Of a stretch of DNA of 64,000 bases, positions 24,014 to 36,589 are shown one piece after another (the first letter of the stretch is position 1; every line of letters starts with the position of its first letter). The position numbers were made by a program, and so were the translations under genes. The notes under the pieces are model-generated. The model saw only the letters and a list, made by a program, of their open reading frames with translations. It did not search any database and was not told the origin of the DNA. Source of the stretch: Dichetophora obliterata (Eukaryota; Arthropoda; Insecta; Diptera; Sciomyzidae); contig OY986439.1 in assembly GCA_963920525.1 (NCBI GenBank), positions 24,874,819 through 24,938,818 of the forward strand, read 5' to 3'.

Positions 24014-25743
24014 TCTATATATATAAAATGGAATGTGTGTTTGTTTATTTGTTTGTTTGTTTGTATCTTATAGGAGACCAAACCTCTGGAACGATCTTCC
24101 TGAAATTTTCACAGCATTTAACTGGGACTCTGGCATGATTAATAGGGTACTTTTTCCGACCACGTCCACTTTTACGCCCACTTTTTTAAAATTATGTAAT
24201 TGCTCCCATAAAGTTTTTAACAGATTTACTTCAAATTGTATACACATTATACTCCAGGCGAGGTAGAAATAACATTTCTTACGCCACGCCCCCTTTCCCG
24301 CCCCTTTTCACGCCAAATTTAAGTTTTAAACTTTTTGTTCTCTGTACAAATTTGTTTCTTCCAACGGATTATTTTTTATTTGGTAGTATATTGCTCTTAA
24401 TACTGTTAACGTCGCCATATAACTATGAACCACGCCCACTTAACTGCCCCCTTTTTTAATTCAGATACTTACTTATACCACTAACAATGTTTGCTATACA
24501 AAATACTTTTTTTGTAATATGTATTTACCTTAAGTTTTATATACTTTTTATCTACAGGTAAGGTAGCCATAGATTTTTTATTACCAAATCCCCCTTTTTC
24601 GCCCCATTTTACTTTAATTATAATTAATCTGCTTTCAATCTATATATATAAAAATGAATGTCGGTCTGTCTGTTTGTTTGTTTGTGCTTTATAGGAGGCC
24701 AAACCCTTTGGCCGATCTTCCTGAAACTCACAGCATGTTACTATGACTCTGGAAGGAATAATAGGCTATACGAAGTTTTTATTGGACAACGGGGCGTGGC
24801 ACCACCCATATTACCCGAAAATTTAAATCGCCTTATTTTGAACATTTTTTAACCTACGTCGATGATATTTGGTACATATAGTATTGGCATAGTTGGGAAT
24901 ACGTACCAGGAGAAAAGTGGGTGGTACCACGCCCCTTTTTAGGAAAATTAAAAATCGTAATATAGTCTTAACTACTGGACCGATCGTCATTAAATTTGCA
25001 CAATAGAAATCTTACGAAATAATAAATTCTTGACTATATAAAGTTGTGTGTGGACAAAGGGGCGTGGCCTCGCCCATATAACCCAAAATTTAAAATCGTC
25101 ATATCTTGGACATTTTTTGACCAACGGCGGCAGTATTTGCTATATATGGTATTGGCATGAATAGAAATACGTACCAAAAGAAAAGTGGGCGGAGCACGCC
25201 CCCTTTGTTTGCGATATATTGGAGGCTGGACCTGATAACCGATCTTAAATTTTCACAGCGTGCAGCTTTGACTCAGGAATACTTATTACATGATAATATT
25301 TTTCGACCATGCACACTTCTGCGCCAACTTTTTTACTACGTTTATTAACGGCTTTACTTAAAATTTAAAATACATATTAATTAAAATAGTGGGGTAGCCC
25401 CATTCTCTTTCTCCCACAACTGTCTGCAAAACAGCTGATTTTTGTAATATGTGTTAATTAAAATAGAGAGTGGGGTAGCCCCATTCTCATTCTCCCACAA
25501 CTGACTGCGAAACAGCTGATTGTGTAATTGCTGCTTTTTGATTGGTCTAAAAATAAAAAGGGGGAGCATGAAGCAAATTACATGTGGTTCAGTGCTGAAT
25601 TCTCATTGCTTTACAACAAAAAGAGGGGAGAAGCATTGCAATAATTAAATTAAATTTAAATAAATAAATTTTTGTAAATATATAAATACTTTTAATTTTA
25701 TTTTATAACGAGGGGGTTAGCGAAGCACATCGGGTTCAGCTAG
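24014..25743 (+). mobile_element. Non-autonomous Helitron inserted in the LINE
   Basis: The 5' end is TCTATATATATAAAATGG (24014) and the 3' end is CGGGTTCAGCTAG (to 25743), which matches the TC...CTRR rule for Helitrons. The bases outside are A (24013) and T (25744), the expected A^T target, and the LINE reading continues on the far side. A second, closely similar 5' end, TCTATATATATAAAAATGAA, begins at 24639, so one Helitron start lies inside another or two were tandem. The interior has repeated GCGTGG...CGCCCA phrases and no Rep/helicase frame. Confidence 0.85.
25378..25540. repeat. ~80-bp tandem duplication inside the Helitron
   Basis: TTAATTAAAATAG...GTGGGGTAGCCCCATTCTC...TCCCACAACTG...AAACAGCTGATT occurs at about 25378 and again at about 25455, with a few substitutions. 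Confidence 0.75.
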
Positions 25744-26130
25744 TTCCTTAATAAATAAAAGTTTTGCTTAAGCAGAGATAATAAGCTAATTATCTGTAAA
25801 ACCATCTTTCAGGCCATTATTTTATATGCATGTCCGGCTTGGAGCGTGTGTGTTAAGACTCACATAAAAATATTACAAATCTGTCAAAACAATCTTCTGA
25901 AGATGATGCTTAGACTTCCATGGCATTTTTCTACAAATAAACATTTTCACATCGACTCAGACGTCAAACTGATATCAGCTCGTGCAAATGAGATAACTGA
26001 CAGATTTAAAATTCGCTGTGTTTTGTTCGATAATAGACTTATTTCAGAATTGTACCAGTATACGTTTGTATATATTTATCAATATGTCAATTTATCATTC
26101 ATTAATTTATTAATTGGTTATTAGTTTTAA
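25744..26130 (+). pseudogene. jockey-like LINE ORF2, C-terminal part
   Basis: Downstream of the Helitron the plus strand gives the typical jockey C-terminal region: ILYACPAWS, then VCVKTHIKILQICQNNLLK, MMLRLPWHFSTNKHFHID and VKLISARANEITDRF. The first part is in a different frame from 25846 onward, so a frameshift lies near 25840. The order and spacing match the relic at 22640-24013, supporting one element split by insertion. The tail after 26130 is AT-rich with no clear poly(A). Confidence 0.8.
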
Positions 26131-28375
26131 GCTTCATATTGAAGGTTTTTGATAGTAGTATTTTCCTTCAAAAAACAATTTTGCATTCAAAATAAAATCT
26201 ATGATAAAATTAGAGTTAAGATAATGTTCTAGAATTAAGGCAAAAGTACCATATATCTGTAAATTGTGCGATAACATAAGTTTTGTAACGTTTAATTTTT
26301 TCTACTAATGAAGACCTTAATCATAAATCAAAAAGGATATATTGTACCGTTTGATAATTTGACGTTTTTAAAAGAAGCCGATAATGAATTGAAATGTATT
26401 ATCTATTATATGAAAAAAAAACTCGCTAATTGGCAATGCGTTACAAGAACATCAAAATACACTTATATAAAAATGAGAAAGTTGTGTTTCCGAAATCAAT
26501 TCGAAAAAGTTCGTTATAGCAAAGTTTTACTGTGTAACTTTTCTATGTTTTCTGTCTGTTTTCTCTTAGCTTAAAATAAAATATACTTTATTTTGTATTT
26601 GTCTGCAGTGTATGCTGAATAAAAGAAATAAAATGTTCATACAACGTTTACGTTTTATTATGCACAAAATCGTCGCAACAACATCTGCTTAACTTGCAAC
26701 ACCTGTGTCGTTTATAAAGTCATTCATGCGAACATTCTAGATACAATATAGATGGAAAAATGCTGAAGACTCAGCGCAATCATTAAATTTAATTGTTTTA
26801 TTTTGTACAAAAAAAAAAGTATGTTAAATTTAGCCCGCATCGTTAAGCTTATAACTTTACCTATAAATATATTATTTTCATTATTACGGCAAACTTTAAG
26901 ATAAAACAGTTTGCAAAAAGTTGAATCTATGTGACTGCGACCTTGCTTCACACGAGTTAAAAGTTTGCTCTGAAGCTTTTAGCAAACTTTCGAACGCAAT
27001 TTTTATTTTAAAATGAAGCCAACTAAAAAGAGACATTTGAAATATGCGACAAATTATTATTCAAATTAATAGAGATACATTAATTTTGACTTGGCTGCGA
27101 CAATAGACGATATAGCTAGATTATTTCTTTAAAACAAAGAATCCATTTCTATTTCTTTTACTAGTAATAAAATCGACAATAATCATCACATAAATGTGTG
27201 GTTTTTTGACAAAACAGCTTCTTTCAGAATATTCGGTTTCAGTTACGGCCAGTTTCGGCACTTTTTGGCAGTTTCGACTGGTTTCGGCTATTCGGTCTTT
27301 GGTAAAAATTTCGGAACATTTCAAGATAAGCGACAACTATAATTTTTATTTTTTTTTTGCAGATTATTTGGATTTTGGCCTCCTTACTCCAAATCTGAAA
27401 ATATTGCAGGCCGCTCGCAATTGGTTTAGAAGTTATAGGCTTTCAGAGTTGGAAAAATAGCCTACAAATCTTGCTATTTTTCTTAATTTTTCAACAAAAC
27501 TTTACTCTATGGGTATCATAAGAAAGATAATTAAAGTACCTATTCAACAAGGTACCTATTCAAATATGAAAATCCATGCCTAACTTTTAAAGATATACAC
27601 ATTTTTAGTGTCGTGCTTTCGTAAAAAGGAAACCACTAGTTTTATAGAAAAAATGTAAATATAATAGGTATATCTTAAAAAGTTATGAATGGATTTTCAT
27701 GTTTGATACATACCTCATTGAATAGGTACTTGATACCCATAACGCGGAACACTAAAAAAAACAGACAGATTTTTAGCCCATTTTGCAACTATGGAGGCCT
27801 ATATCTTTTAAACCAATTGACAGCGGCCTGAAATTTGGATTTGAATTTAGGAGGATAAAATCCGTATAATCCAACAAAAAATATTAAAAAAGAGAGTTGT
27901 CTATTCTTGACTTATATTTCTTGCATCAGTCATTTCATTAAAATATATAAGTTTGCTTTAATAAAAATATTAACTACGCATTGTACAAAACAAAAATTAT
28001 GAATTCGTCTATAATTTGATTTATTGTGTTAACGCAAAACATTTTGGTTAATTTTATGCGTTCGATGCTATCATTTTCGATATTATCATCTCTATTGCAA
28101 TTACCATTAAAGTTTTATAAATACTTAAGTCAAAAATTGATAATTAAATATTCGAACGAATTCTGGAATAAAGGAAAAGAAAACGAAATACATATTTCCT
28201 TATATATAATACCTTAGAGAAAAAATCAGAAATACTTTGCTTTGTAGTTCTGTCATAAAGGGGGGGGGGGGGGAATGTAATACATATTTCTATTTTTATA
28301 ATACTAAACCTTTAAGAACAACAGAAATACTTTCCTTTGTAGTTCTAACAAAATGTAAATTGTAGGTGCATACTA
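26131..28375. other. Non-coding stretch with GTTTCGG-rich patch and poly-G run
   Basis: No gene recognised. Between 27225 and 27310 there are several GTTTCGG/ATTCGG repeats (GGCCAGTTTCGGCAC, CGACTGGTTTCGGC), like subterminal repeats of some hAT elements; a similar patch lies at 31865-31960. A run of 15 G at 28260-28274 splits an imperfect ~90-bp duplication (ACATATTTC...AGAAATACTTTGCTTTGTAGTTCT, copies near 28190 and 28280). Confidence 0.5.
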
Positions 28376-28379
28376 TTTT

Positions 28380-28660
28380 GAGTGTGTAACAGAGACCAGC
28401 TTGAGTGCATTCAAATGGCGTTTCGATTGTCTCGTCAATAAACGAGCACCGAATGTGCCTCCTGAATTTAAATTAATGCGCAAATGCATGTTACCAATCG
28501 CTGTTGATACGAATGCCTAGAGTGTGAGCGCTAGCGATTACGAACGTCTGCGACTCAAGAATGTCAAACAAGGCACACATGAGGAACAATCGCCAAATAT
28601 AAGGAAAATCCATGCTTTTATGCTCATTCGCACAAAAGAAAAATATAAGTTGCGGTGTTG
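28380..28660 (+). pseudogene. Coding-like fragment, unidentified
   Basis: One plus frame reads TSLSAFKWRFDCLVNKRAPN, VPPEFKLMRKCMLPIAV and DTNA, then meets TAG. It continues after the stop with SVSASDYERLRLKNVKQ. The amino-acid usage (R, K, P, E) is protein-like, unlike the surroundings. The YERLRLKNVKQ stretch resembles the short basic N-terminal motif of some nuclear proteins, for example WDR76-like ones, but that is only a faint impression. It has no clear start, a nonsense codon and no extension either side, so it could be a captured exon or a processed pseudogene. Confidence 0.3.
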
Positions 28661-29130
28661 CATTTTTTTATTCTGCGAATGTTGTTACCAGACACAAAAA
28701 TTGCAATATTATAAAATAAGATTTTAATTAGAGTTATTATCGCACAAGTTGGCGAAAAAATATGTCAACAATCAACTTCTATGCTAATTCGACTGAAAGG
28801 TGGATAGCAGGAATTGAAAACGATTAATGTGAATATTACTTTTATTAATATAGCCAATGGTATAAAAAAGTTTTTTTGAAGTCAAAACCTTTGTTTGGAG
28901 CCATAACCTTGGATTGGAAAGAGATATTGGGGTTATTATTTCATGTAAATTATTTTTGAGACATAAAATATAAAAACAACATTTTGGTATAAATAAATTT
29001 GCCCAAAAAAATCATAGGGTAAAAAAAAAACCAAAAACAGTTTAAGAATTTTTGCGCAAAACTGGACGATTTTTTGCAAAAGATTGCTATGTCATATAAA
29101 AGGTAGTCAGGAATTTTATATAATAGTATA

Positions 29131-29789
29131 GAAGATTCCCCAAATATTTCGGCTGTAGCGATAGCCATCCGTGAACTGGAATGGTTTAAAATCACCTCTA
29201 AAAATCAAGTTTTTTTATAAAAGTATTGGCTGGTGTGGTAGTTTAAAAAATATAAACGGTCAGAAATAATAGTTATGAAAAAGCTCTTCCAACCACAGCT
29301 CACTTTCAAGATATCGTTGGGAAGGTTTTGAACGGCTGCAATTATTGATTGATTTCTGGTCAGAATTCTGTATATTGATATATATTAAAACTAAAACATA
29401 AATTATAAAATAAGCACATACTGAAAAATATTGTAAGAAATTAAAAAAGAAAATAGAACATATAGAGATATTTTAATTTTAAAAGTTTTGTATAAATCAC
29501 ATGAATTAAATTGCGAGCTTTAGATCAAGTAAGTTTTGTATTAATATTTTGAAATAAAATATATCAAAAAATGTATGAAAAAAAGCATTATCTTTTATCC
29601 GATTGCATACATTTCAATTGTTGATGCAGATAGGAAGAGTTTTTTTCGCCATATAATTTCTGGCCGTTTATTTCTTAAAACTATTACACCAACCAATATT
29701 TTGACAAAAAACTTTATTTTTTGAGGCTATTTCAAACCATTCCATCACACGAATGGCTATCACTAGAATCGGAATATTTGAGGAATCTT
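29131..29789. mobile_element. ~660-bp foldback element
   Basis: The left arm (29131-29290) and right arm (29632-29789) are inverted repeats. GGCTATC...CGTGAACTGGAATGGTTT pairs with AAACCATTCCATCACACG, GTATTGGCTGGTGTGGTAG pairs with TTACACCAACCAATAT, and TAAACGGTCAGAAAT pairs with TTTCTGGCCGTTTA. A related single arm is found at 40915-41010. The loop contains GAGCTTTAGATCAAGTAAG, which is shared with the MITE at 38823. Exact ends and target duplication are not clear. Confidence 0.6.
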
Positions 29790-29849
29790 TATAAATGCTA
29801 TTGCAGCTAAGGATTTTTTGAGGAACTGATACAAACAACTTAACCTTCA

Positions 29850-32800
29850 GCCTTTAATATTCATCGCACAAAGAAAAAATATATAATAAAATAAAATGAG
29901 TTATGTAGCGAATGAAACGAATATTTTATTAAATATTTAATATAATTTTTTTTACAAGCAAGTTGTTTATGTTGTATCTAAAATGTTATTTTATTATTTC
30001 TTATTATGTATTAAAAAATATTTTTATTATAGAAACAATAAAACAGTTGCATATAATAGAAAAATATAATAAAAATATTAATAACCAGGGCTCGTAGTTT
30101 GATGACCTAAAAACTGACATAAGTGACATACAAAACGCAAACAATTACATAAAAAAAGCCTTAAAAATAAAACATTTCTAAACACGTATTGCTGTAAGAA
30201 ACTTAAGTAAGTTTGCAGAATAAAGTTTCTATTAGTTTTAGGATGCTGATGTGAAAAATCTGACTAAACTAACGTATACGTGTGATTTCAAAAGTAGGGC
30301 GGATTATACCTAGTAGCACTACATTCAAAATTATTCTAAGCATAGAATTAGTGAATGAAATTAATAAAAAAACTATTTATAACTAATAAAAAAGGTTTAA
30401 CTAACTTCTAATTTAAAAATTTTTAAGATTTATACATTTGAGTCCATATAATTGTGAGTTTGATTTACGGGTGTTTTCAAAGGTGAGTAATCAAGGGTAA
30501 AGCAAACTTTTTACTAATTATTTTTTTAACTAGTTTACTAAACTAATTTTTATTTTCAGTTTTACTGTATCTACTATTAAACATAACCGATTTTAATTTA
30601 AATGTAACATAATTTTAAATTGTCCATATTCGCCGCTTTTGATAAATATCACAGTCACCTATAATTTTGATCAAATCATATTCTACGCCTTTCTTGGACT
30701 TTTCTAAACATATTCTGGCACCAAGTTCTTATAGAAATTTCGCAGTTCTTACACTCGAAATCAGAGGTATTGAATTAAATGAATCAAAATTTTAGACTGA
30801 AGTGTTTTTATCAGTTCGACTACACAACATAACCTAAAATTTTAGCTAATCTTTGACAAGTTAACAGTTGTATAAAATTTGTTTTATTAATAAATACCTG
30901 CTCGTTTTGAAAAACTCAATGCATTTAGGCTGAATGCTAATTTTTCTGGGCTTTTTCTATAAAATAGTTTAATAAAACTTTGCAGCACACGTCGCTTCTT
31001 TACAACAGTTGTCAGAAGGATCTCTTTCTAACTTACACAACTTAGCTCAGCTCGTGACCTTTGCTAAACCTGCACTTTCTCACATTCATAAAATAAAACA
31101 AATTAATGACAAGTTTGTGTTGGTATTCATCAAACATTTTTTAAATGTGTTGGAGTTTTGGGTTCGCTCGTTTTGAAGGGATAAAGAATGTTCATTGAAA
31201 GCAAAACATTGTTGTTATTTTACCGGCAAACTTTCAATAATAGTTTGTTTACTAATTTTGGTCACTTTCAAGATTAACTTCCATGCACTCTTGGTCCATA
31301 TTTTAGCTTAGGTTAATTTAAAAATTTACTGTCATAAAACTTGCTACTGGCAATACTTATTGCTCCACAGTAGAGAAAAGAAAACAATAAACTAAAAGAA
31401 AACAAACAGCACAAAGAAGAACGCGCTGCTAGAGAAGGTCAGAGAAGTATGGAAGCAACAAAAATTCATGCAGCAACTGACACTCGAGCTTTTAGCGAAG
31501 CATCCGAATGATCTCGTGGTCTGGAGGCTGCCTTTGCATCAATTCGCAATCGTGACAAAGTGTGCTTTGCAGCAATCGTTGTTTACGAACTCGAGCGGTA
31601 TATATGCATATTTTTCTTGTGTGCGATTACGGCTGACGATGATTGTAACTCGAGTGGCAAAAACTGACGAATGGTCTCATGCAAATCTCTGGTGTGTAAT
31701 AAAAAATAAAATAAAAAAATGATCTCATTTATTATTATAGTAAACTTCAATTAATTATTATAAACTTTAATATTAAAGTAATACTTGTTTTGTACTAGTA
31801 GTGCTTTTGTTTTTTTTTTTTTAATAAAAACAATCATTTGTAAAACCTTAAATTTTCATATTAATAACCAATTTCGGTTTCGGTTTCGGTCGAATATTAT
31901 AAAATGGTCAAATATTCGGTTTCGGTTTCTGCCAAAATTTCGGTTTCGGTCGGACACTACTCATAACCGAACAAGGCCATGCACCAAAAAGCGCACTGAT
32001 TTTGAGCTTATGATCAATAAAATCATTTCTGAGTCAGTTTTCCCTGACGTTACAGCTCATCCGGTTTCATCGTCTGGTTTCACAATGCTGCATTAGCTGC
32101 TGATTTTATACCATTATAGTTTATGCCCGGCACGTTTTGCTTCCCTCCACGCTTATCTTATAAAAAGTAAACGTAACAATGGAAAGTCCAAGTCCATTTT
32201 TAGTACAGTTGCCGAAAATAACCAAACGAACTAAATTTCCAAATTTTAGTCTTATACGACCCAAACCGTCTAAATTATAGCACTTTTATTGATAAGTGGG
32301 TGGTAAAAGGGGTTGTGGTAAAAATTTTACTATCTCGTTCTCAAAACATATATACGTCCAAAATTTCAGCTAGATCGGCCTAGAAAGTTTTGGAGTATAT
32401 AGTCTGAATGTATGTGTAGAAATTTACGGGTACCCGGGTACCCTTATCAGGAGGGTAAGGACTATTCGACTTTGGGTCAGCTCTAAAACTACCCAAAAAA
32501 TGCTAGAAAGCTAAAAATGCGAAAAAAACGATAGAAAACGGCTATTTGTAAGATGTTATGGAACCTCAAATTTTTAACTTTTTTGGCATGAAAAATATTT
32601 GACTTCAAATTCAAATAAGGGTTAGGGTTAAAAAAGCAAATCATTTCTTAAGTTGCGTAGATAAAAAATTGTTTAACAAACTCCATCATAAGATTTGCTA
32701 ATGTTAACTACTTTTGAAAAATCAAGCACCTGTGCATTATTTATGTTCTTCAAATTTTCAAATTCATTAACTGTTCAAGAAAAACTGTTTCATTAAATTG

Positions 32801-33165
32801 ATTTTACAAAAAGAAGAAAAACATTTAACTAAAAATAATGCAACGAAAATACCAAACAAAGCGTATCTAAGCACATTTTAAATATATGATTTTAATCCGG
32901 GATATGTTATTTTTTGGAGGTAAGTGGCTTTATCAAAGGTCCACAGATATGTGTGCATATAAAAAAAAATTGTCAATTTGAGCATCTATATCTACAAAGC
33001 TAGAGCAATACAATTTTTTGAATTAACATACGTACAACTGCTCGAAATGCTTATCTGGCCAAAACTAATTACTATTTGCATTTGACTTTAAGCTGTAGAA
33101 TAAGCGACTGTGCTCTCTGTTTGAGTGCAAATCATTTCTAATCGACCCTGACACCACCCACACAC
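29850..33165. other. Non-coding stretch
   Basis: No gene recognised. At 31865-31960 the plus strand has clustered TTTCGGTTTCGGTCG repeats (compare 27225-27310). At 32428-32443 there is a perfect 16-bp palindrome GGGTACCCGGGTACCC. An 84-codon open frame at 31468 has no family similarity. Confidence 0.5.
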
Positions 33166-33960
33166 ATACACATTAGGCTGGGTCGGTCTCCATACAAAAA
33201 GAGAAAGTGTTTAATAAGCTTAGCCTAAAATATTCCCTGATTCATTGTAGTACCCTCTACGAAAGGATTTCGCGATTGTTAACCCTCAGGCAAGCAGGAA
33301 TTTTTTTAAAAAGTGCATACTTTGGGCAAAAACCACCTTTTGTATGGGCAAATTTTTTGTTTCTATGAATTATTCTCAATGAAAAAAAAACAAAAGTTAA
33401 GCTCCAAAAATAGTTACTACAAGTATAAAAATTTTGAGAAATCTGCTCGTTTAGGCTTTTTTGGTGACTTTTTTTGTGAGTTTTTTGGAATACATTTCGA
33501 TACGATTTTGACTTCAATCGTCATAACTATGCCATATCGTTTGAAAGGTAATAACATTTCCTACCATAATCTGGGGCTAACTTGTACATTTTTCAACAAA
33601 GTTAACCCATTGAGTACGGACAAAGAAATCCTCGTCTTCAAAAGGTTCAATTTGTACCGTAACTATTTATTTTATATAATTTTTTTAATAGTATAGCTAA
33701 ATACATTTCCAAAAAATAAATCCTATCAATATCGGACTATTTTTATTAGCGTGGCAGTCAATGTAACCAAAATTCTACAAAATAATCCAAATTTAAAAAA
33801 CTTAAACATTTTTTTTTTTAAATTTTTATACTATACAAGCTGATATACCTGGAGTTAATCGAGAAGTTATTTATTTTATTTATTTTTTATTATTTATTAA
33901 CTACCGTTAATTGTTTAACCGTTTTAAAAGTATATTACATACATAAACTTAAGTATTGTA

Positions 33961-35251
33961 ACGGGTCCGCCAAATAACTTTTTTTTTTTGAAAATTCTAT
34001 AAAAAAAAACTACTGAATATTTTCTCAAATTTCTTTTTTTATTTGAAAGTACAATTCTTCCGGTTAATAATGAAAAATAACTTCATTCAAATGGCTGCCT
34101 CAGCTGGTCATGCACGATCGGTTAAATTTTTAAGAACATTATCGATTGTGTGCAGCTGTATTTCACCAATGGCTTCACGAATATTGTCCTTTAAAGCGTC
34201 AATAGTCTCTGGCTTGTCGGCGTAACACTTATCTTTGAAGGCACCCCACAAATAATAGTCCAACGGTGTCAAATCGCAGCTCCGAGGTGGCCAAACGACA
34301 TCAGCTCTGCGGCTGATAGTGCGATCTTCAAAAACAGGGCGCAAAACATCGAGTGAAGCTTTGGCTGTGTGGCACGTAGCGCCGTTCTGTTGAAACCACA
34401 TGTTGCCAATATCCTCCTCTTCAATTTTTGTGAACAAAAATTCGTTCAACATGGCCCGATAACGATCGCCATTGACTGTAACGGCCACTCCTTGCTCATT
34501 TTTAAAGAAAAATGGCCCAATTATGCCTCTGGACCAAAATCCGCACCAAACAGTGACTCGTTTTGGGTGCAGCGGCTTTTCAATGTATGCGTGCGGGTTT
34601 TCTGTGCCCGAAATGCGACAATTTTGCTTGTTTACATACCCGCCAAGATCAAAATGAGCTTCTTCTGAAAAGATGATTTATTTGGCAAAATCGGCATCTT
34701 CTGTAAATCGATCGCAGGCTCACTTAGCGAAGCGAAAACGCATTGGATGGTCAGTTGGCTTCAACTCCTGAACCAATTGGACTTTTTATGGCGTCATACC
34801 AAGGTCTTTATGCAAAATTCGTCTCAATGATGTCTCCGAAATGTTCAATTGTTGAGAACGACGGTGAATTGATGTTGATGGTGCTTCACGCACACTTTCT
34901 GCCACAGCAGCAATATTCTCGGGTGTACGCACTGCTTTTGGCTTTTCACGCTTTGGTTTATCGATGATGATGCCAGTTTCTTTCACTTTTTTCACAAGAT
35001 AACGAACATACGGAGCTGACGGTGCTTCTCTTCTTCCAAAATCCATACGCAATTTTCGCACACATTCTGCAACATTACCATGATTTTCAAAGCACTGTCG
35101 CAATATTTCCCAGCGTTGTTCAAGCGTACACACAACCATATTCGTTCAGCGGAAGGATAAAACTAATTATCTGTCAAATCAGACATAAGCTAAGTGTTAC
35201 CATTCACGAAATAAGCACTAGTTGAAAAAAAAAGTTAGATGGCGGACCCTT
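33961..35251 (-). mobile_element. mariner-like element (D,D41D), 1291 bp
   Basis: The ends are ACGGGTCCGCCAAATAACTT (33961) and, inverted, AAGGGTCCGCCATCTAACTT (ending 35251). TA stands outside each end (33959-33960 and 35252-35253), as expected for Tc1/mariner insertion. It encloses one transposase pseudogene on the minus strand. Confidence 0.88.
34064..35139 (-). pseudogene. mariner (D,D41D) transposase, catalytically dead
   Basis: The ATG start at 35139 is followed by CTLEQRWEILRQCFENHGN and by helix-turn-helix regions similar to the other copies. One frame carries nearly the whole protein, but three codons have become stops between 34660 and 34790: Y after GMTP, W after FRFAK, and one before IIFSEEAHF. 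The first catalytic acid is changed (FSEEAHF against FSDEAHF in sister copies) and the second is N (FQQNGATCHT). The third D (CDLTPLDYYLW) remains, with 41 residues between positions two and three. Near 34110 a frameshift separates the last residues (GSHLNEVIFHY), which end at a TAA finishing at 34064. It is older than the copies at 14294 and 55240. Confidence 0.88.
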
Positions 35252-36589
35252 TATACACCCAAAAAAAAAGCGTAGTAAATAAAGTCATATTCGGAGTCAA
35301 TTTAACTCTTTTCGTGCATGGTATTTTGCCAAAGCTGTAAAAACTATATTTAACTCCGTTTGTGTGTTCAATTTACTTCAAAAATTGGATTTGTTTGAAA
35401 AGTCGTACTGACTCCGTTTTGAGTTGATTTAAGGTTGAGAAATTGAGAAATTTTAAATTTTGAGTCTATTAAAAAAACTAGAATCAACTCATTTAAATGT
35501 TGCATGTAGCTTTAAAAATAAACAAACTCACCCACAGAAGAGTCAAATAAAGAACCCGTAATTTCATTTGTGTTTAATTATTTTTATTTATTTCTTCTTT
35601 CAATTGAATACAAAGAAATTAAAGACATGGTTAACGCCGAAAACAGAATCTCTTCTCCATACTCACAGAGCAGCTTATCCACGATTTGGCAATTTTGAAT
35701 CTCTATAATTTCTTATAAAAAAGAACTTTTTTTACTTTTGCGCTCAATTCTCAAAATTTTTTTCAAAGGTGTTTCATTTCTTTGATTTAAGGGGAATTTT
35801 TCAAAAAAGAGATTTTTGTATTTAAGACATTTGAAAAAAAGGGATATATATTTACATTGATTTTACAATGGATTGCTGTAGTTTTGTTCGTTGAATAAGG
35901 GAAAAGATATTTTTTAAGCATTTATCAAAGTGTAGTAAGGATTAAACAACAGGGTGAATGCTAGGTTTTTGAAAGTTGCAAGAAGTTAATGCAAAAATGG
36001 ACGTGGCATTTAATTTAATATGCTTAATTCCGATATATATTGATGCTAGAATTATTAAATTTGCTAAAAAAATAGGTAGAATATTCTCAAGGCGATTTGT
36101 GTTAAGTGAGCAGGGTTGCCTAAATGTCGTGATACATACATTAAAAATTTGTTTTTTAGTGTTCAATGTAGTTTCGTTAATAAAATATGGTAATATGTAA
36201 CTTTAGTATGTTCCAAAAATTCATAAATTCCCTTAAAAAAATGTATGCATCTTGACTTTTATTAAAACAACAGTTGCATATCAAATTTAATAAAATTGTT
36301 TAGTTTCCCAAAATTTTCTATAAAAAATACATCGCAGGTTAAAAAAAAAATTACAGTATAGTGTGCTTACAGTACAGAAGGGAAACATCTTAATATAAAG
36401 AATTAGATAGATTTTTGTAAAAAACTGAGAGAAAGTAAGAGATAGCATCTCAAACGAAATACAATACAAAATTTAAAAAAAAAAATTTTCTGTTTATTTA
36501 ATATTTTCATGTCATTGGTTGGTGCTTCATTTAGTAATACTGGTCTTAATGGTTTGCGATGTATGCGGAATATGTCCGTGATTTAATAT

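Noticed and set aside
33313..33696. 127-codon plus open frame
   Set aside because: It lies in the long TIR of the 6.4-kb element, is low-complexity and has no homologue I recognise.
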